NCBI GenBank assembly: GCA_015680685.1
Contig: MNCI01025555.1
Coordinates: forward strand, 165,967-224,652
Reading direction: 5' to 3'
From: Gnetum montanum
Taxonomy: Eukaryota > Streptophyta > Gnetopsida > Gnetales > Gnetaceae
Length of the DNA stretch: 58,686 nt
Part shown: in pieces, positions 46,436 to 56,888 of the stretch
How positions within the stretch are numbered: position 1 is the stretch's first letter
Layout: every line of letters begins with the position of its first letter
Translations under genes and position numbers: made by a program
The notes under the pieces: generated by a model
Seen by the model: the letters and a program-made list of their open reading frames with translations, nothing else
The model's database searches: none
What the model was told of the DNA's origin: nothing

Positions 46436-47340
46436 AAATGGCAAGAAATGTTTGGGATATTATCAATACACGTATAGTGAGAGTGTTGTGCCAAAGAAGT
46501 GGGATGTGCCTAGATCCCAAAGAGTATAGATAGAAATGTAAGCAAAATACTTCCTAATCCACTTAGTTCTCTCAATAACATCTTCATGAGGGTAAAGCAA
46601 AGATACTGATTTGGTTGCACTAATATAGAGCATAAAAAGAGAAAAGGATAGAGAAAGATAAGAAGATAGCCAAAAGAGAAATTAGAAAACAATTAAATAA
46701 AGGGAAAGCATGCTAGGAACATCACTAATACACCAATGATAGGGTGTTGTCTCGTAGAAGTAGGACATAGCTGAATCCATAAAACTAACCTCTCCTTTAC
46801 CTTACTCATATGAATAATCACACTCCTTACATCACTCTATACTCAACACTCCCTCACTGCATATTGGTAGAGACACTTGTTTAGCTTCACTAGTGCTAAA
46901 TATAAAGAAGAATGAGAATAGATGAGAAGAAGGAATGAGAGGAAGAAGAAAGAAATATAGTATATGAAAGTAGAAATTATAATATACAAAATAGAAAGAA
47001 AAAAATAAAGGGCAAACAAGAGGATATCAACCATACACTTATGATAAGAATAGTGCTATGCCATAAAAATGGGGCATGGCTTAATCCTATCCACTATATG
47101 GCTAAAAGGAATGACATTTATATATTGTCAAAGTAGCCCCTCCTTATCCCACTTAATAACACACTTAATGATACCCTCACATGAAGTAATGAGATATTTA
47201 GTCACTCAAAAATCTCACTAGTTATATTGAGCACATAAAGTAGATTGAGATAGAAGCATGAAAATATGAAGAAAATTGCTAGAGAAATAGTAGAATATGA
47301 GATAGAGAGGGGGATAGTAGTAAGAACATTAGCAAAAAAT
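46436..47340 (-). repeat. Three diverged 260-305-bp tandem repeats in the 3' untranslated region
   Basis: Landmarks recur at about 46463, 46723 and 47027 (ATCAATACAC / CTAATACACC / CCATACACTT, each followed by GTGTTGTG / GTGTTGTC / GTGCTATG and a GGGATG-type box). They lie between integrase and LTR. Tandem repeats in this position are a known trait of Tat/Ogre-lineage elements. Confidence 0.6.
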
Positions 47341-47589
47341 AAAACATGATTTAGAGTAAACCTTTTATCACAATGTATTACATATCTAGTTGTAGTATAA
47401 AAGACTTGATAAAAAGAAAACTGCAACTAGGAGAACACACATTTGTTCTTAAATAGTCAATAGGTTTAATATTGTGATAGAGGAGTAGGCTACATATAGT
47501 AGTGCTTTAGAAACCTTCTATTACTAGGATCTAGAAACTAATGTCCTTTTAGGCTAGACATAATATATAGGTGTCATTTTTTAGAGATT

Positions 47590-48720
47590 CAACTAGTAGA
47601 AAAGAACCTTGGAATTTGGAGAAGAATTTTGTGTCTTTGGAGTTTGAAAAATGATGGAATACATTACCTTTAGGAATTTCTTTGATTTTGATATATCTAG
47701 AGTGCCTATGTTAAATATCTACTTGATATTCATGTATATATTGAAGAGAAACTTGTTGTTCTTCAAAAAGGCCCAATTCAATGCATTGCATATGATTGTT
47801 GTCTATATTTGAACACCAATCATGAAGAGTAACATAAAGAAATGGAATATGGAGCTTAACTGGTAAGATTGTCCTAGAACCATAGGTTAAGAAATATATG
47901 GTATGACTAGTAGCTATACAGAAAATAGTGTGGTAGACCCAAAGAGCATTGGATAGTTTTACAAACCAATTGCATTCAGTTTTATTGACAATGGTAGAAA
48001 AGAAATGGATGAGATTTTTATTAGTGAATTTAGCTTAACCATTAGATTAAGGATAATAAAATGATAGAAATAACCGGATGATATGATATGTAGAGCAAAA
48101 TTTAGCTACTTTCTTATTTTGAACTAAGGTAAATTATCAGTTATAATTTAGAGAGGCGTGCTAAAGTAGGTTATTATGTGATTGAAGATGAAATGACAAA
48201 TAAATCAAGACTTTCTAGAATACAAATGAAGAGCTTCTACCCACTTAGTAAAATATTTTGTAGTAGTTAAAATAAATTGGTGTCCATAATATGAAGGAGA
48301 AGTAATGGTACCAATAAGATTTAAATCCCATTTTCGAAACGATCATGTGATTTAAGATATGTTAAATACCTATGAAGGAGAATAGATAATTAGCACATGT
48401 CTTTGGTAGGTATTACATATTATGACTAGATTATAAGCATTTTTAGATAATATTGATCACTATTAGCCTAAAGAAATAACACAAATAACCAAGAACCATG
48501 ATCTTAAGTGTCTATCATAAACTCCTAAATAAACTTGGTTGAGAACTACTTTAGACTTTGTAGGATTAAGACAATGTAGAAGAATGTCTATATAAGAAAC
48601 TCGACATAAAATATCAAGATTCATTAATCGAAACTACCAACTACATTTATGTAAAACATCCTTTTCAGGAGATGTTAAATGATTAAAAGTCTATCTAGTA
48701 GTAAGGCAATGAAGAAGATC
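47590..48720 (-). pseudogene. Gypsy integrase, decayed
   Basis: The minus strand gives PFRKWDLNLIGTIT, then YGHQFILTTTKYFTKWVEAL, which are the first catalytic Asp region (now Asn-flanked D-L) and the T-x2-F-T-K-W-V-E-A hallmark of gypsy integrases. IITDN follows at the second Asp region. The remainder is broken by stops. The zinc-binding region should lie near 48500-48720. Confidence 0.7.
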
Positions 48721-48879
48721 AATGTATTACCAACTCTCATCACTTGTATTGATAGTATCAATTGAGATGTTAAGAGACTATGTGATAGATGATAAGTAAA
48801 TACTATGCACAAGTTCATCTCATATGGCTATAGGATCATCAAGGATTACAAATGTTACTAAAGTATCAACTAGCATGTT

Positions 48880-49345
48880 TTCAGAAAATAGAATATGACT
48901 TAAAGTATAAGCAAAAAAAGAAATAATAAGTTCTATAGCCATTTCTAGATAGAGAACTAGATGAGTAGCCTTATATTCATGTTCATCATTAACTTGATTT
49001 ATGACAAGTTGATAGTCACCATAAATAGTAGTGATCCTAATCTAACTTTACAAAGCTTTCGATAAACCTTGTATTCAAGCATCATATTTACCTATATTAT
49101 TAGTGCATGGAAAATCAAGTTTATAAGCCATGTAAAGAAAATGTTTATTAGAAACAATAAGGACACAAGTTGCACTAGATCCAAAAGAAGTATGTGCTTC
49201 ATTGAAATAAAGGCGAACATCCAATATCTTTGTGTTGATATATAAGCTTTAAATATTGTTAGTTGATTTAGAAGATTATATAGGTCAACCATGGATTGAT
49301 CTTTGATGGAGTGTTGATCTAAAAAAACAAAGGATAAACTCAATG
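48880..49345 (-). pseudogene. RNase H of Tat/Ogre-like type
   Basis: The minus strand reads FGSSATCVLIVSNK, MAYKLDFPCTNNIGKYDA (normally L-x-F-x-C-T-N-N-E-A-E-Y-E-A), IQGLSKAL, TIYGDYQLVINQVNDEHEYK, LVLYLEMAIELI and MLVDTLVTF (normally K-L-A-D-A-L-A). The active-site Glu of N-N-E is lost (Ile-Gly). The TNNEAEYEAL and GDSQLVINQ motifs mark the second RNase H class seen in Tat-lineage gypsy elements. Confidence 0.72.
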
Positions 49346-49479
49346 AAAAAAAAATTCTAATGAGCTAAGTGGTGATTGTTAGAGGAGCTATTAGCAATAA
49401 CTTTAAGAACGTTATCTTTGTAGATAAAAAATACCTTAGCACTTAAAAGATAATGCCTTCATTTCTTAATAGCAAAGAC

Positions 49480-50690
49480 AAAACTTAGATAAGATTTCTT
49501 AATATCAAAATACTTAGTTTCACAATTTGAGAAGGGTAATATATGTAATATATGGGAAGATCAAATCTATCTTCTTGCCTTTAGGAAATCATGACAAATA
49601 TGGAATGGTTGGATTTAGAGAGATAGATGTAAAAAGGTTAATCAAACTATGGAGGATGTTAAAAAAGAAGACGAGTTAAAACTTCTTTAGTTAAATCAAA
49701 TGTCTTTTAATACTTTTCATATTAGATGAAAGGGGTAGATTTGCAAAGTAAATGAGTTAAAGGATGAAGATAATCAAGAATTTTAGAAACAAAGTGATGA
49801 ATCAATTAAAGATGGCCTTGTAAAATATACATATCTCAAATGTTTCTAGGTGGTGAAAGATCTAGGATACTTTTAATCTTATGAGGTTCAACTACTATGC
49901 TATTTTATAATACAAGATGATCTAACATGTTGCTTGTAAGGACTTCAAGGATGCATTTCTTAGGATCAAGACATAGGTAAAACTTATCACAATGAGCCAA
50001 AACTTAATCTAGGTTAGAAACATTATTAGTTGCTAAGGTAGATTTGATGGTCAAATTGTCAACATAATCATTGCCTATTTTTAACATCATGTCATTGAAG
50101 ATGAAAGTCATAGCTTATTGATAATTAGCTTTGGTAGTTTTAAGTGTAAAGGGCATTTTAGTGTAGAAAAATGTTCTCCAAGGAGTCATTAAAGTGCAAT
50201 TTTGCTAGTGCTCCTAATTTAACTAGATTTCATTGTAACTAGAAAATCCATTCATAAAGGATAAAAGAGCATGGCCAATTATGAAATCTATGAGTTGATT
50301 AATAGTTAATAAAGAAAAATCATTCCTAAGAATGACCTTATTAAGATCTCAAAAGTCAATGCATATATGAATGCCACCATTCTTTTTGAGAACTACACTA
50401 ATTTTAGAAATCCTATTGGAATAGTAAAAAGGACAAATTAATATAGTATTGTAAAGTTTAGTAATCTCTTCTTTTGTAGCAAGAGCTATAACTAGAAAAC
50501 TTGTTGTAACCTTTTTTTTTTAACAAGTTTAGAATCTTCTTCAAAAATAATGTTATGTTGTACTAGCTTTGGATCTAAACTAGACATATCACTATATCCC
50601 TAAGCAAAAGCAACAAAATATTTCTACAAACTTGCCAAAATCTGTTATTCATCCTTATGGCCTAGTATGGGTAAGTTGATTTAGTGATCA
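49480..50690 (-). pseudogene. Gypsy reverse transcriptase, minus strand, decayed
   Basis: In order: SDMSSLDPKLVQHNI (normally W-x-D-M-P-G-L-D), VVLKKNGGIHICIDF (R-x-C-x-D-F), NGFSSYNEI (G-x-S-G-Y-N-Q-I), MPFTLKTTKANYQ-AM (M-P-F-G-L-K-N-A-G-A-T-Y-Q-R-A-M), YVDNLTIKS (Y-V-D-D) and LDPKKCILEV. The second catalytic Asp is Asn. The order RT, RNase H, integrase, repeats, LTR on one strand supports a single element from 50.7 down to 45.5 kb. Confidence 0.8.
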
Positions 50691-51190
50691 TTTGTTAAAA
50701 GAGGCTCTTGATAAAGGAAAGAAAGATTCAATTGGAAAGTAGTTCACCTTCAGTGATTTCTAAAGAAGCTATAAGAGAAGTTGAACCTTATCCAAAGCTA
50801 ATAAACAATGATCTAGAGCATGTCATGCCTAGTTTGCAAGGAACCTCAAGATTAGGGATTGAAGTAGAGATATTGGATAGGCATCCATATTTACTTGAAC
50901 CAAAATTAAAAATTCAAGTTTTAGAGAAATTTTAAAAAAGAAACAATGTGAAACGTTAAGGTTGTGTGATGTCAAGACATAGTGCATTAAAAATTTTCAA
51001 AAGATTATATTTTTTTTAGGCTATATAAGCAATAAAGAAGGATAATTCAACATGAAAGCTTTCGTTTGTAATAGAGAAATTAAGGAAACATTACGAGAGT
51101 AAATCTATAAGTAGAAAGTCATAGGTCAACAACTAGAAGACAAGCAATAAGTGGTAGCAGCATGTAGGGGTCTAGGGGTGGGACTAGTAG
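50691..51190. other. Region between two elements, no gene accepted
   Basis: A 75-codon plus-strand frame (50708-50935) shows no motif and starts where the minus-strand pol ends. A TATA-like CTATATAAGCAATAAAG near 51025 could be a remnant promoter of another LTR. Uncertain. Confidence 0.3.
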
Positions 51191-51762
51191 TGTCACATCC
51201 CCATTTCCAAATGATGTTATTGCCTAATGAAGATGGTGCCTTTTCATAACAAGTGTTATTATTATCTTAACAAGACCTAAAAGGGAAGTTGTAATTGAGA
51301 TTGAAAAGGGCATATTGTAATAATGGATGTGTCTCTTAAGGTAACCTTTTGGAATTTAACCTAAGGCATTTATACTTGGGGTTAGAGGTTGTGCCAACAT
51401 GAAGTGGTGGAGCTAGTAAAAGCATGTCACAAGAGTAAGGAGAAGTGGGGTAGGAAGTGGATTGACCATCCTTTCTTGCCAAGTTATAGGCCTAACCATG
51501 ATGGTAGTCTTGGATTGCCTTTACGGAATAAATGCTAAAGGAAGAAAATCCCAAGGAAAACTTTGAGAGAATAATCCAAATACACTATTCCATATCAATA
51601 CAGCATTCTATTCTTTCTCTTTCTACATTTTTTCCATTATTTCCTTTATACACAATGTGGAATATCACATATATTTTGCATTCGGTATACTTTCTTTGTA
51701 CACATAATGTCTAATATATCATATATTTGACATTTTCCATGACATCTAGGGATGATATGTCA
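51191..51762 (+). mobile_element. LTR, 572 bp, with initiator-Met primer site
   Basis: Starts TGTCACATCCCC and ends GGGATGATATGTCA, imperfect inverted ends. The same family is found on the minus strand at 18665-19239. It contains a duplicated ACAATGTGGAATATCACATATA / ACATAATGTCTAATATATCA-type segment near its end, also seen in the other copy. Confidence 0.75.
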
Positions 51763-51766
51763 TAAT

Positions 51767-51777
51767 TGGTATCAAAG
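51767..51777 (+). other. Primer-binding site, initiator tRNA-Met (one change)
   Basis: TGGTATCAAAG against TGGTATCAGAG, four bases after the LTR. This fixes the orientation of the element. Only about 400 bp of leader-like sequence follows before the inverted-pair segment begins; no gag is seen. Confidence 0.75.
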
Positions 51778-52199
51778 AAAACCATGACCCAAGGGCCATT
51801 CAAAAACTATGGGCTGACTACAACATGAATCTGATGATGAACCTTGAAGCCACAACATAGGAAAAGTCATTGATCATCACTAAATGCACCATATGTTTGT
51901 GATGTAAGTTAGAAGATACCTTTCCATTGATTTTACCAAAAATGGATTAGGCAGTTAAATCTTAGCAACCAAAAAAATTGTTTCATGGATATCATTAAGT
52001 AACGAAGATTTGATTATGCCTCATCAAGATTCATCAGTTGAAAGAGATGTTGGTAAGATTGATTGAGGTAACTCTTACCCATCTTAATACTATAATTATT
52101 AATTAATTAGGGTCATTATTAAATTTTTTAACCATGACTTGAATTAATATTATTTTGTTAAAACTCACTATCCAAGTAATCTAGAAGATTTCAAGTTAC
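51778..52199 (+). other. Retroelement leader-like sequence
   Basis: Follows the primer site (ACCATGACCCAAGGGCCATT...). Short frames with stops; no recognisable gag. Probably the truncated interior of the preceding element. Confidence 0.35.
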
Positions 52200-53890
52200 C
52201 ATATGTCAACCTAGAAATGTTAGTTCAACAAAATAAGCTAGTTTGGTTCTTTTAATTCCTAAAAAAGTAAACTTTAGTTTTGAACCCGTAAGACTATGTC
52301 CAATGTGCAGTACTCATTGAGACAATTTCAATGGTATAGATTTCGTCTTGATCAGACTTACGGTTTGAGAGATATCAACGTTTAAAGTTTCTTGTTATAC
52401 CTAAATTAAAATAATATTAAATTATTAAAATTATTAATTTACTATTTAAACAAAAAATATCAAAATTTTAGTATTGGGAATTAACCCAGAACTACCAGTT
52501 ACCCATACCAAATCCTTACCTTGTCAGCGGTTGAACCATCACGTCAACTATTGAGGCAAGGTGAAATAAAATAATAATAAAAAGTTTTAATTTTGAGTGG
52601 GAGGTCTTGGGTTCAAACCCAGGCCCCCACAGTTCTAATTAAGAAAGAAACATATATAATATGTATATATATATATTAATTAATAAATAATAATAATAAT
52701 AGTAAGAATTAAGCCCTTTGGTAGGGCCATAATTAGCCCTGCTACTAGCCATGGCGAATGGTAGTTAAAGGTTAGTCCCCATGGTCTGCCAAGGGCGTCC
52801 ACACAACATGCATCATTTCTTGGGCCTACTCTTCCATAAATTTGTAGCCTCACATCATTGTGCTAGCACTATTGTTGCATCGTCAACCACATTGCTACTA
52901 CCATCACTCCTATGCACACAATGCTTGCCACTCCTCACCACGTCCTGACCATTGTCATTTGGCTATTGCTATTACCATTGCACTTGTCTCAAAACCCTTA
53001 CTTTCCCCCTAGCATCCAACTTGCAAATCCTAACCATAGTAGGGTTGGGAGGGCCAATGTAGTAGGCCTACCATGTAGCACTATGCCTTGCTGCCACCCA
53101 TTGCTTGCAATTTCCATTACCTACTACACCCTAGAACACTATCGCTACTACTACCATCACCATTGCCATCAAATGAAGAGTCTTTTTCTATTATTTTTAA
53201 CCTTTTAGACATAATGATGAAGTCAGATCCATCACAGGGAACCCCAAAAATTAGTTTTTACTCCTTGCTCGATATAGTACCTTGAGATCCTCAAAAGTTT
53301 AATTTTCACACAGCTTGAGCATACAATATCCATTTTTAACATATGAATAGTCATTTCCAACATTTTCAGCATTCTAAACTCAATGGTAAGGTCATATTTA
53401 TCATCCAAGCACTAAAAAATTTGATGATATCATAAATTCAACCTTTTAGGTTTCTAAGATTTAGTGCATAACCTTTACAAATAGTCTTAAGATCACTATG
53501 GCATGTCATTGATTACACTGCCAAAGTTAGTGTTCTTAAGGCGTAGAAAGGNAGGCCATTAAGAATTATATGATGTAATTATATATTACTAAAATTAGTT
53601 GAATGTATTTGTATCAATTGATTATTAGTCAATGGTTGGTTAATGAATTAGTTGGAGAATTAGTTGAAGAAAAAGAATAATCTTCAACCATGAAGAAAAG
53701 GTATATTAATCCATCTTGCAATCACAACATGTGGAAAAACAACATAGAGACTTAAAATCTCATTTCAAAGAGTATGATACTAATGAAGAGAAATGATTTA
53801 GAGGAAAATCCATGAGTAAGAATGAAATTTGCAACATAAAATGTACTTGCAACATCCCTAGCATAACCTTTGTAACTTTCATAGTATAAG
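52200..53890. repeat. Inverted partner of 20780-23060, with start of CCR4-like frame
   Basis: Matches the reverse complement of 20780-23060 in blocks. Near the right end the plus strand reads NDLEEN, stop, VRMKFAT, stop, NVLATSL, parallel to NDLDKN..RMKVATYNMLARSL of the CCR4-like pseudogene. It then diverges, so only the first 20-odd codons are present. The middle holds a B-box-like GGGTTCAAACCC (52611-52622). An undetermined base is at 53552. Open frames at 52912-53285 are in a CAT/CCA-rich stretch and are probably chance. Confidence 0.65.
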
Positions 53891-54023
53891 GAATTTACAT
53901 ATTGCTAGCCATTCTTGTTTCAAGACTTATTCTTTTAGGCCCTTCAATTGAGATTCTTAAATTGTTTTTACATAATTCAATCTTAATTTCTTAGCTGATT
54001 TGACATTCATTATTATTCATATT
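53891..54023. other. Short spacer
   Basis: Nothing recognised before the minus-strand LTR end at 54024. Confidence 0.3.
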
Positions 54024-55000
54024 TGATGAGTGGTGAGTATGCCCAATGGTCAACCATACAGTTTATAAGTTTTGCAATAGAATATGTCATAATCCTTACA
54101 TAGACTAGTAGGAATGTCTAGCCTAGTTAGGTGAGATTGTAGGTCATTGCTTTTCCAGCTATACTTGGAGTGATTCTTGATTGTATGATTAAGTAGAGCT
54201 GAGGCATATGATTATTGATGTTGTAATAGCGATAATTATTGATTATAAAATTATTAAAAATAGTAAAATAACTAATTAAGTAAAAATAGAAACACATCCT
54301 ATTCTAGCTTAAGGATAATGAGTATTTATTTCATGGCCAGCTGGTGCATCCTTAGATTTTCATATTAGCTACTAGGTTATTAGGGTAACTAACTATTGAG
54401 TGAATCATCTAACTTAATTATTGGAATTACCAATTTAACTTGTATTTTACCTTTAAGATTATGTCATGCTCATTTTTCCATTGCTAAAGTGCATGGGAAC
54501 TTAAACATTATACTAGAAATAGTAAATAAAATACAATGAAACAAACATAGGAAGGTAAATTTAAACTAATTCAAAATGCTGCAATATGAAGGAATTAATC
54601 TTGATCTTTATTATTGAATCATGGTTACATCTAGATGAAATGACTCAAATAAAGATTTAATATAGTTGATTTAGACACATGCTGTGAGCACTCATTAACT
54701 GCTACGAAATTTAAGAAATCAAACTAATAAAGCTTTACTACTTACTGATCAAAAGGTACCATAATTGCATTGGTTTGCATTGCTTTTGTTTATCAGCATT
54801 TTTCCCTTCTTCTTTCATACCATGTTTAGATTGTGAAAATTTTTGTTTATTGGTTTGTCAATTTCCTATTATCCATGCATGTTTTGTGGGTTTTGCTAAA
54901 ACTGGGACATTCCAAAAAATAAGATAGAGATGGAAAGGGGTTGTTTGCATTCATGGATACTGATGTAAATAAACATAATTCATGCTTTATATTTTCAAAT
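54024..55000 (-). mobile_element. Gypsy LTR (TGATGAG family), minus strand, old
   Basis: The plus strand shows TGATGAG at 54024, the complement of the CTCATCA end. Similarity to the 9939-10828 LTR covers ATCATATGCCTCAG, the CTTAATCATAC block and GTATGGTTG...GGGCATA, and continues to an R-like part with AATAATAAAGATCAAG near 54610-54640. The U3 end near 55000 is not sharp. It lies downstream of the minus-strand gag fragment, as a 3' LTR would. Confidence 0.6.
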
Positions 55001-55099
55001 TTTTTCAATCTTAGCAATCATTCATTCATTGTGTTAGGTCATTAACTCCATCTCTTTGTTATGCGAAGAGGCTTTTGTATGTCTTTGCTTCTACTATTG

Positions 55100-55816
55100 T
55101 TACTTGTAAGTTACCCTTAGTTTGGTCATGAATTTGACATTCACATTCATATAGCATAAAGATGGCTGCAAGTTGATTCTCAAACTTATTTTGGAGGCAT
55201 GCCTATTATAATAGTAGGTAAGGTTGGAGTTGTAGAGATTGGTGAGTTTTAGATATTGGGTTAGATCTTCAAGATGTAAATCTTTCATTTTTAGCTCAAT
55301 ATTGTTGATTGTGCCCATTGCATCCAAAGTGTCATTCCATGAAACAAAATTTGATTTTTGGAAATCTATCTTAAGTTTGATCTTTGCTAGCTTCTGATAC
55401 TCAACCTCCTCACCATCGTTAGAAGGGGGAACATCATTTGCTAAAGAACCTGTGATAAGGGGTTCCTCATCTCCTATTTCACTAAGGATGTGCGGGACCT
55501 TGCCCTTCAATAGTGCATGTTGACTCTCCTACCTTAAGTCTCTCATATGTTGGGCATTTGTGGGATAATAATCCCTCATGTCAAAATCTTCTGCAACATA
55601 TTCAACAAATAGTTCTTGCATGCCAATCTATGCCAAGGCATGGAAAAGCATGCGAGAGATAGCTCAATCTGGGGGTAACACAATGTTACCTTGTAAGTCT
55701 CTCCACCGCAGCTGCTTTTCTTGATGGAGAACAAAAGTAAAATTAGGAATATACTCATTAGGATGAGTATATGTCATCTTATATTGTTTAGGACTTGGCT
55801 GATTTTGGTTATGTGT
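55100..55816 (-). pseudogene. Gag N-terminal fragment fused to an unidentified frame
   Basis: From 55816 downward the minus strand matches the gag of the young element: THNQNQPSPKQYKMTYTH, FTFVLHQEKQLRWRDLQG, NIVLPPD, then a frame change, MKGKVPHILSEIGDEEPLI and NDVPP...EEVEYQ. After that (about 55395 to 55103) the frame stays open for about 95 codons of unrelated sequence (NNIELKMKDLHLEDLTQYLK, NRHASKISLRINLQPSLCYM) that I do not recognise. No pol follows before the 3' LTR. The 5' part lies beyond the younger insertion that interrupts it at 55816/55817. Confidence 0.72.
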
Positions 55817-55844
55817 TGATGAGACGCGACTTGCACTGGGCTGC

Positions 55845-55919
55845 GATATCACGTACACGATATCACAGCCACCGCGATATCGCGTCTTACCCTATGATAT
55901 CACGTACGCGATATCGCGT
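55845..55919 (+). promoter_or_regulatory. U3 dyad array (five GATATC sites)
   Basis: GATATC starts at 55845, 55859, 55876, 55896 and 55910. Two are embedded in longer palindromes: CGCGATATCGCG at 55873-55884 and ACGCGATATCGCGT at 55906-55919. The last ends 14 bp before the TATA box. Likely binding sites for a dimeric activator; the protein is unknown. Confidence 0.65.
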
Positions 55920-55933
55920 CCCGCCGCCATATC

Positions 55934-55941
55934 TATAAATA
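55934..55941 (+). promoter_or_regulatory. LTR TATA box
   Basis: TATAAATA; expected start of transcription near 55965, defining the U3/R border. Confidence 0.7.
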
Positions 55942-56107
55942 AGAGGCGGCACTCCCTTCATTTCCCAATCCTGGCTAGTGTAGAGAAGCTCTGGTAGATT
56001 GATCACTCCAGAGTTAGAATTTTTCCCCATGTGCCCGCAGTAGGAGTCCTAGAGTGAACGGCTCTTTATTCGAGCAGCTTGTAACCTGAACCCAAGTTGT
56101 GTACGGC

Positions 56108-56113
56108 AATAAA
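56108..56113 (+). terminator. LTR polyadenylation signal
   Basis: AATAAA in GGCAATAAAGACG, conserved in the other family LTRs at the same place. The R/U5 border should follow within a few tens of bases. Confidence 0.5.
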
Positions 56114-56181
56114 GACGAACTTGTTTGGATAAACCTTGCAGCACGTGGTTTCATTTATTGCTTTATTTCCTGCTTTCCTAG

Positions 56182-56469
56182 TGCGTTCAAGTACGACTTG
56201 ATTACGAGCGTCTACGGACGTGTACGGCTAGTCAAGGAATCGGCTGCTTGACGCAATGCATGAGTACGACTCAATTACGAGCATTGGATGCTTGGTAACC
56301 CAGTAGCGTATTCCAGGATTCTGCGCTTGGTAACTCCCGGGTCTAATGTGTACGGCTAGTTGAGGAATCGGCTGCTCATTGCTAGGCTAGATCGTGTGAT
56401 AAGTACGACTTAGTTACGAGCACCCACGGGTGTGTACGGCTGGCTAAGGAATCGGCTGCTTATCACACG
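56182..56469 (+). ncRNA. Three covarying stem-loop units in U5
   Basis: Units 56182-56255, 56253-56382 and 56393-56469 share TACGA, TTACGAG, TGTACGGCT-A/G-G (units 1-3) and the loop GAATCGGCTG. Arms differ between units but pair within each. Unit 1 has TCAAG-TACGA-CTTGA, CGTC-TACG-GACG and TCAAG-GAATCGGCTG-CTTGA, closed by TGCG/CGCA. Unit 2 has TGAG/CTCA twice, GCAT-TGG-ATGC, closed by GCAA/TTGC, with a 60-bp insertion. Unit 3 has TAAG/CTTA twice, CACCC-AC-GGGTG, closed by CGTGTGA/TCACACG. The region would lie in the 5' leader of the genomic RNA just upstream of the primer site. No matching RNA family is known to me. Confidence 0.6.
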
Positions 56470-56888
56470 TAGGCTAAATAGGTGCCTCAGTACGACCACT
56501 TCGAGCACTTGCGTTACGTGTGGCGATCCCAGTAACGATTAGCGTTTGGTAAGCTGCAGTTGCATAGTTCAGGGTGTGTCCGGTAAGTGGGAACGGATGC
56601 TGACGCTAGTTAATTTAGACTTAGATCTTAGTTAGAGTTAGTTTAGTTTTCTCAACCCTTTCTCCTGGTAGCATAGAAGATAAGCCAAAAATACCAAAAA
56701 AATCACATACCTCAGACTTGCTTAACCATACACCGTGACACTTACAAGCAAGCCTGGGAAGACAACGAACGATTAACCCCAAGTGTTTCTTGTGGTGTTA
56801 AGGCATTTAGTCTGCGGAGTTCGACCGGATCGCGCGTGCACGCTCGTATTCGTATGGTTGAGTGTAGGGGTACCTCGCCACTCATCAT

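Larger units (their letters stand above)
55817..56887 (+). mobile_element. 5' LTR of a young gypsy element, 1071 bp
   Basis: Begins TGATGAG and ends CTCATCA; one base later comes the primer site. U3 is 117 bp with five GATATC dyads, TATAAATA at 55934-55941, the family GTAGAGAAGCTCT segment, and AATAAA at 56108-56113. A long U5 contains the structured repeats. It is clearly richer in CpG than its relatives at 2.3, 9.9 and 54 kb, which argues for recent insertion. It has inserted into the minus-strand gag of an older relative; the 5-bp flank is TGTGT, the partner being outside the window. Confidence 0.88.

Noticed and set aside
50708-50935. 75-residue plus-strand frame as a gene
   Set aside because: It shows no family motif or promoter and sits in the gap between two decayed elements.
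52605-52630. tRNA gene suggested by CTTGGGTTCAAACCCAGG
   Set aside because: A T-arm-like palindrome is present but I could not fit D-arm, anticodon arm and acceptor stem around it; it is part of the inverted-pair sequence.
56182-56469. True tRNA genes for the cloverleaf-like units
   Set aside because: Arm lengths, loops and missing A/B boxes do not match tRNA; only the branching is similar.
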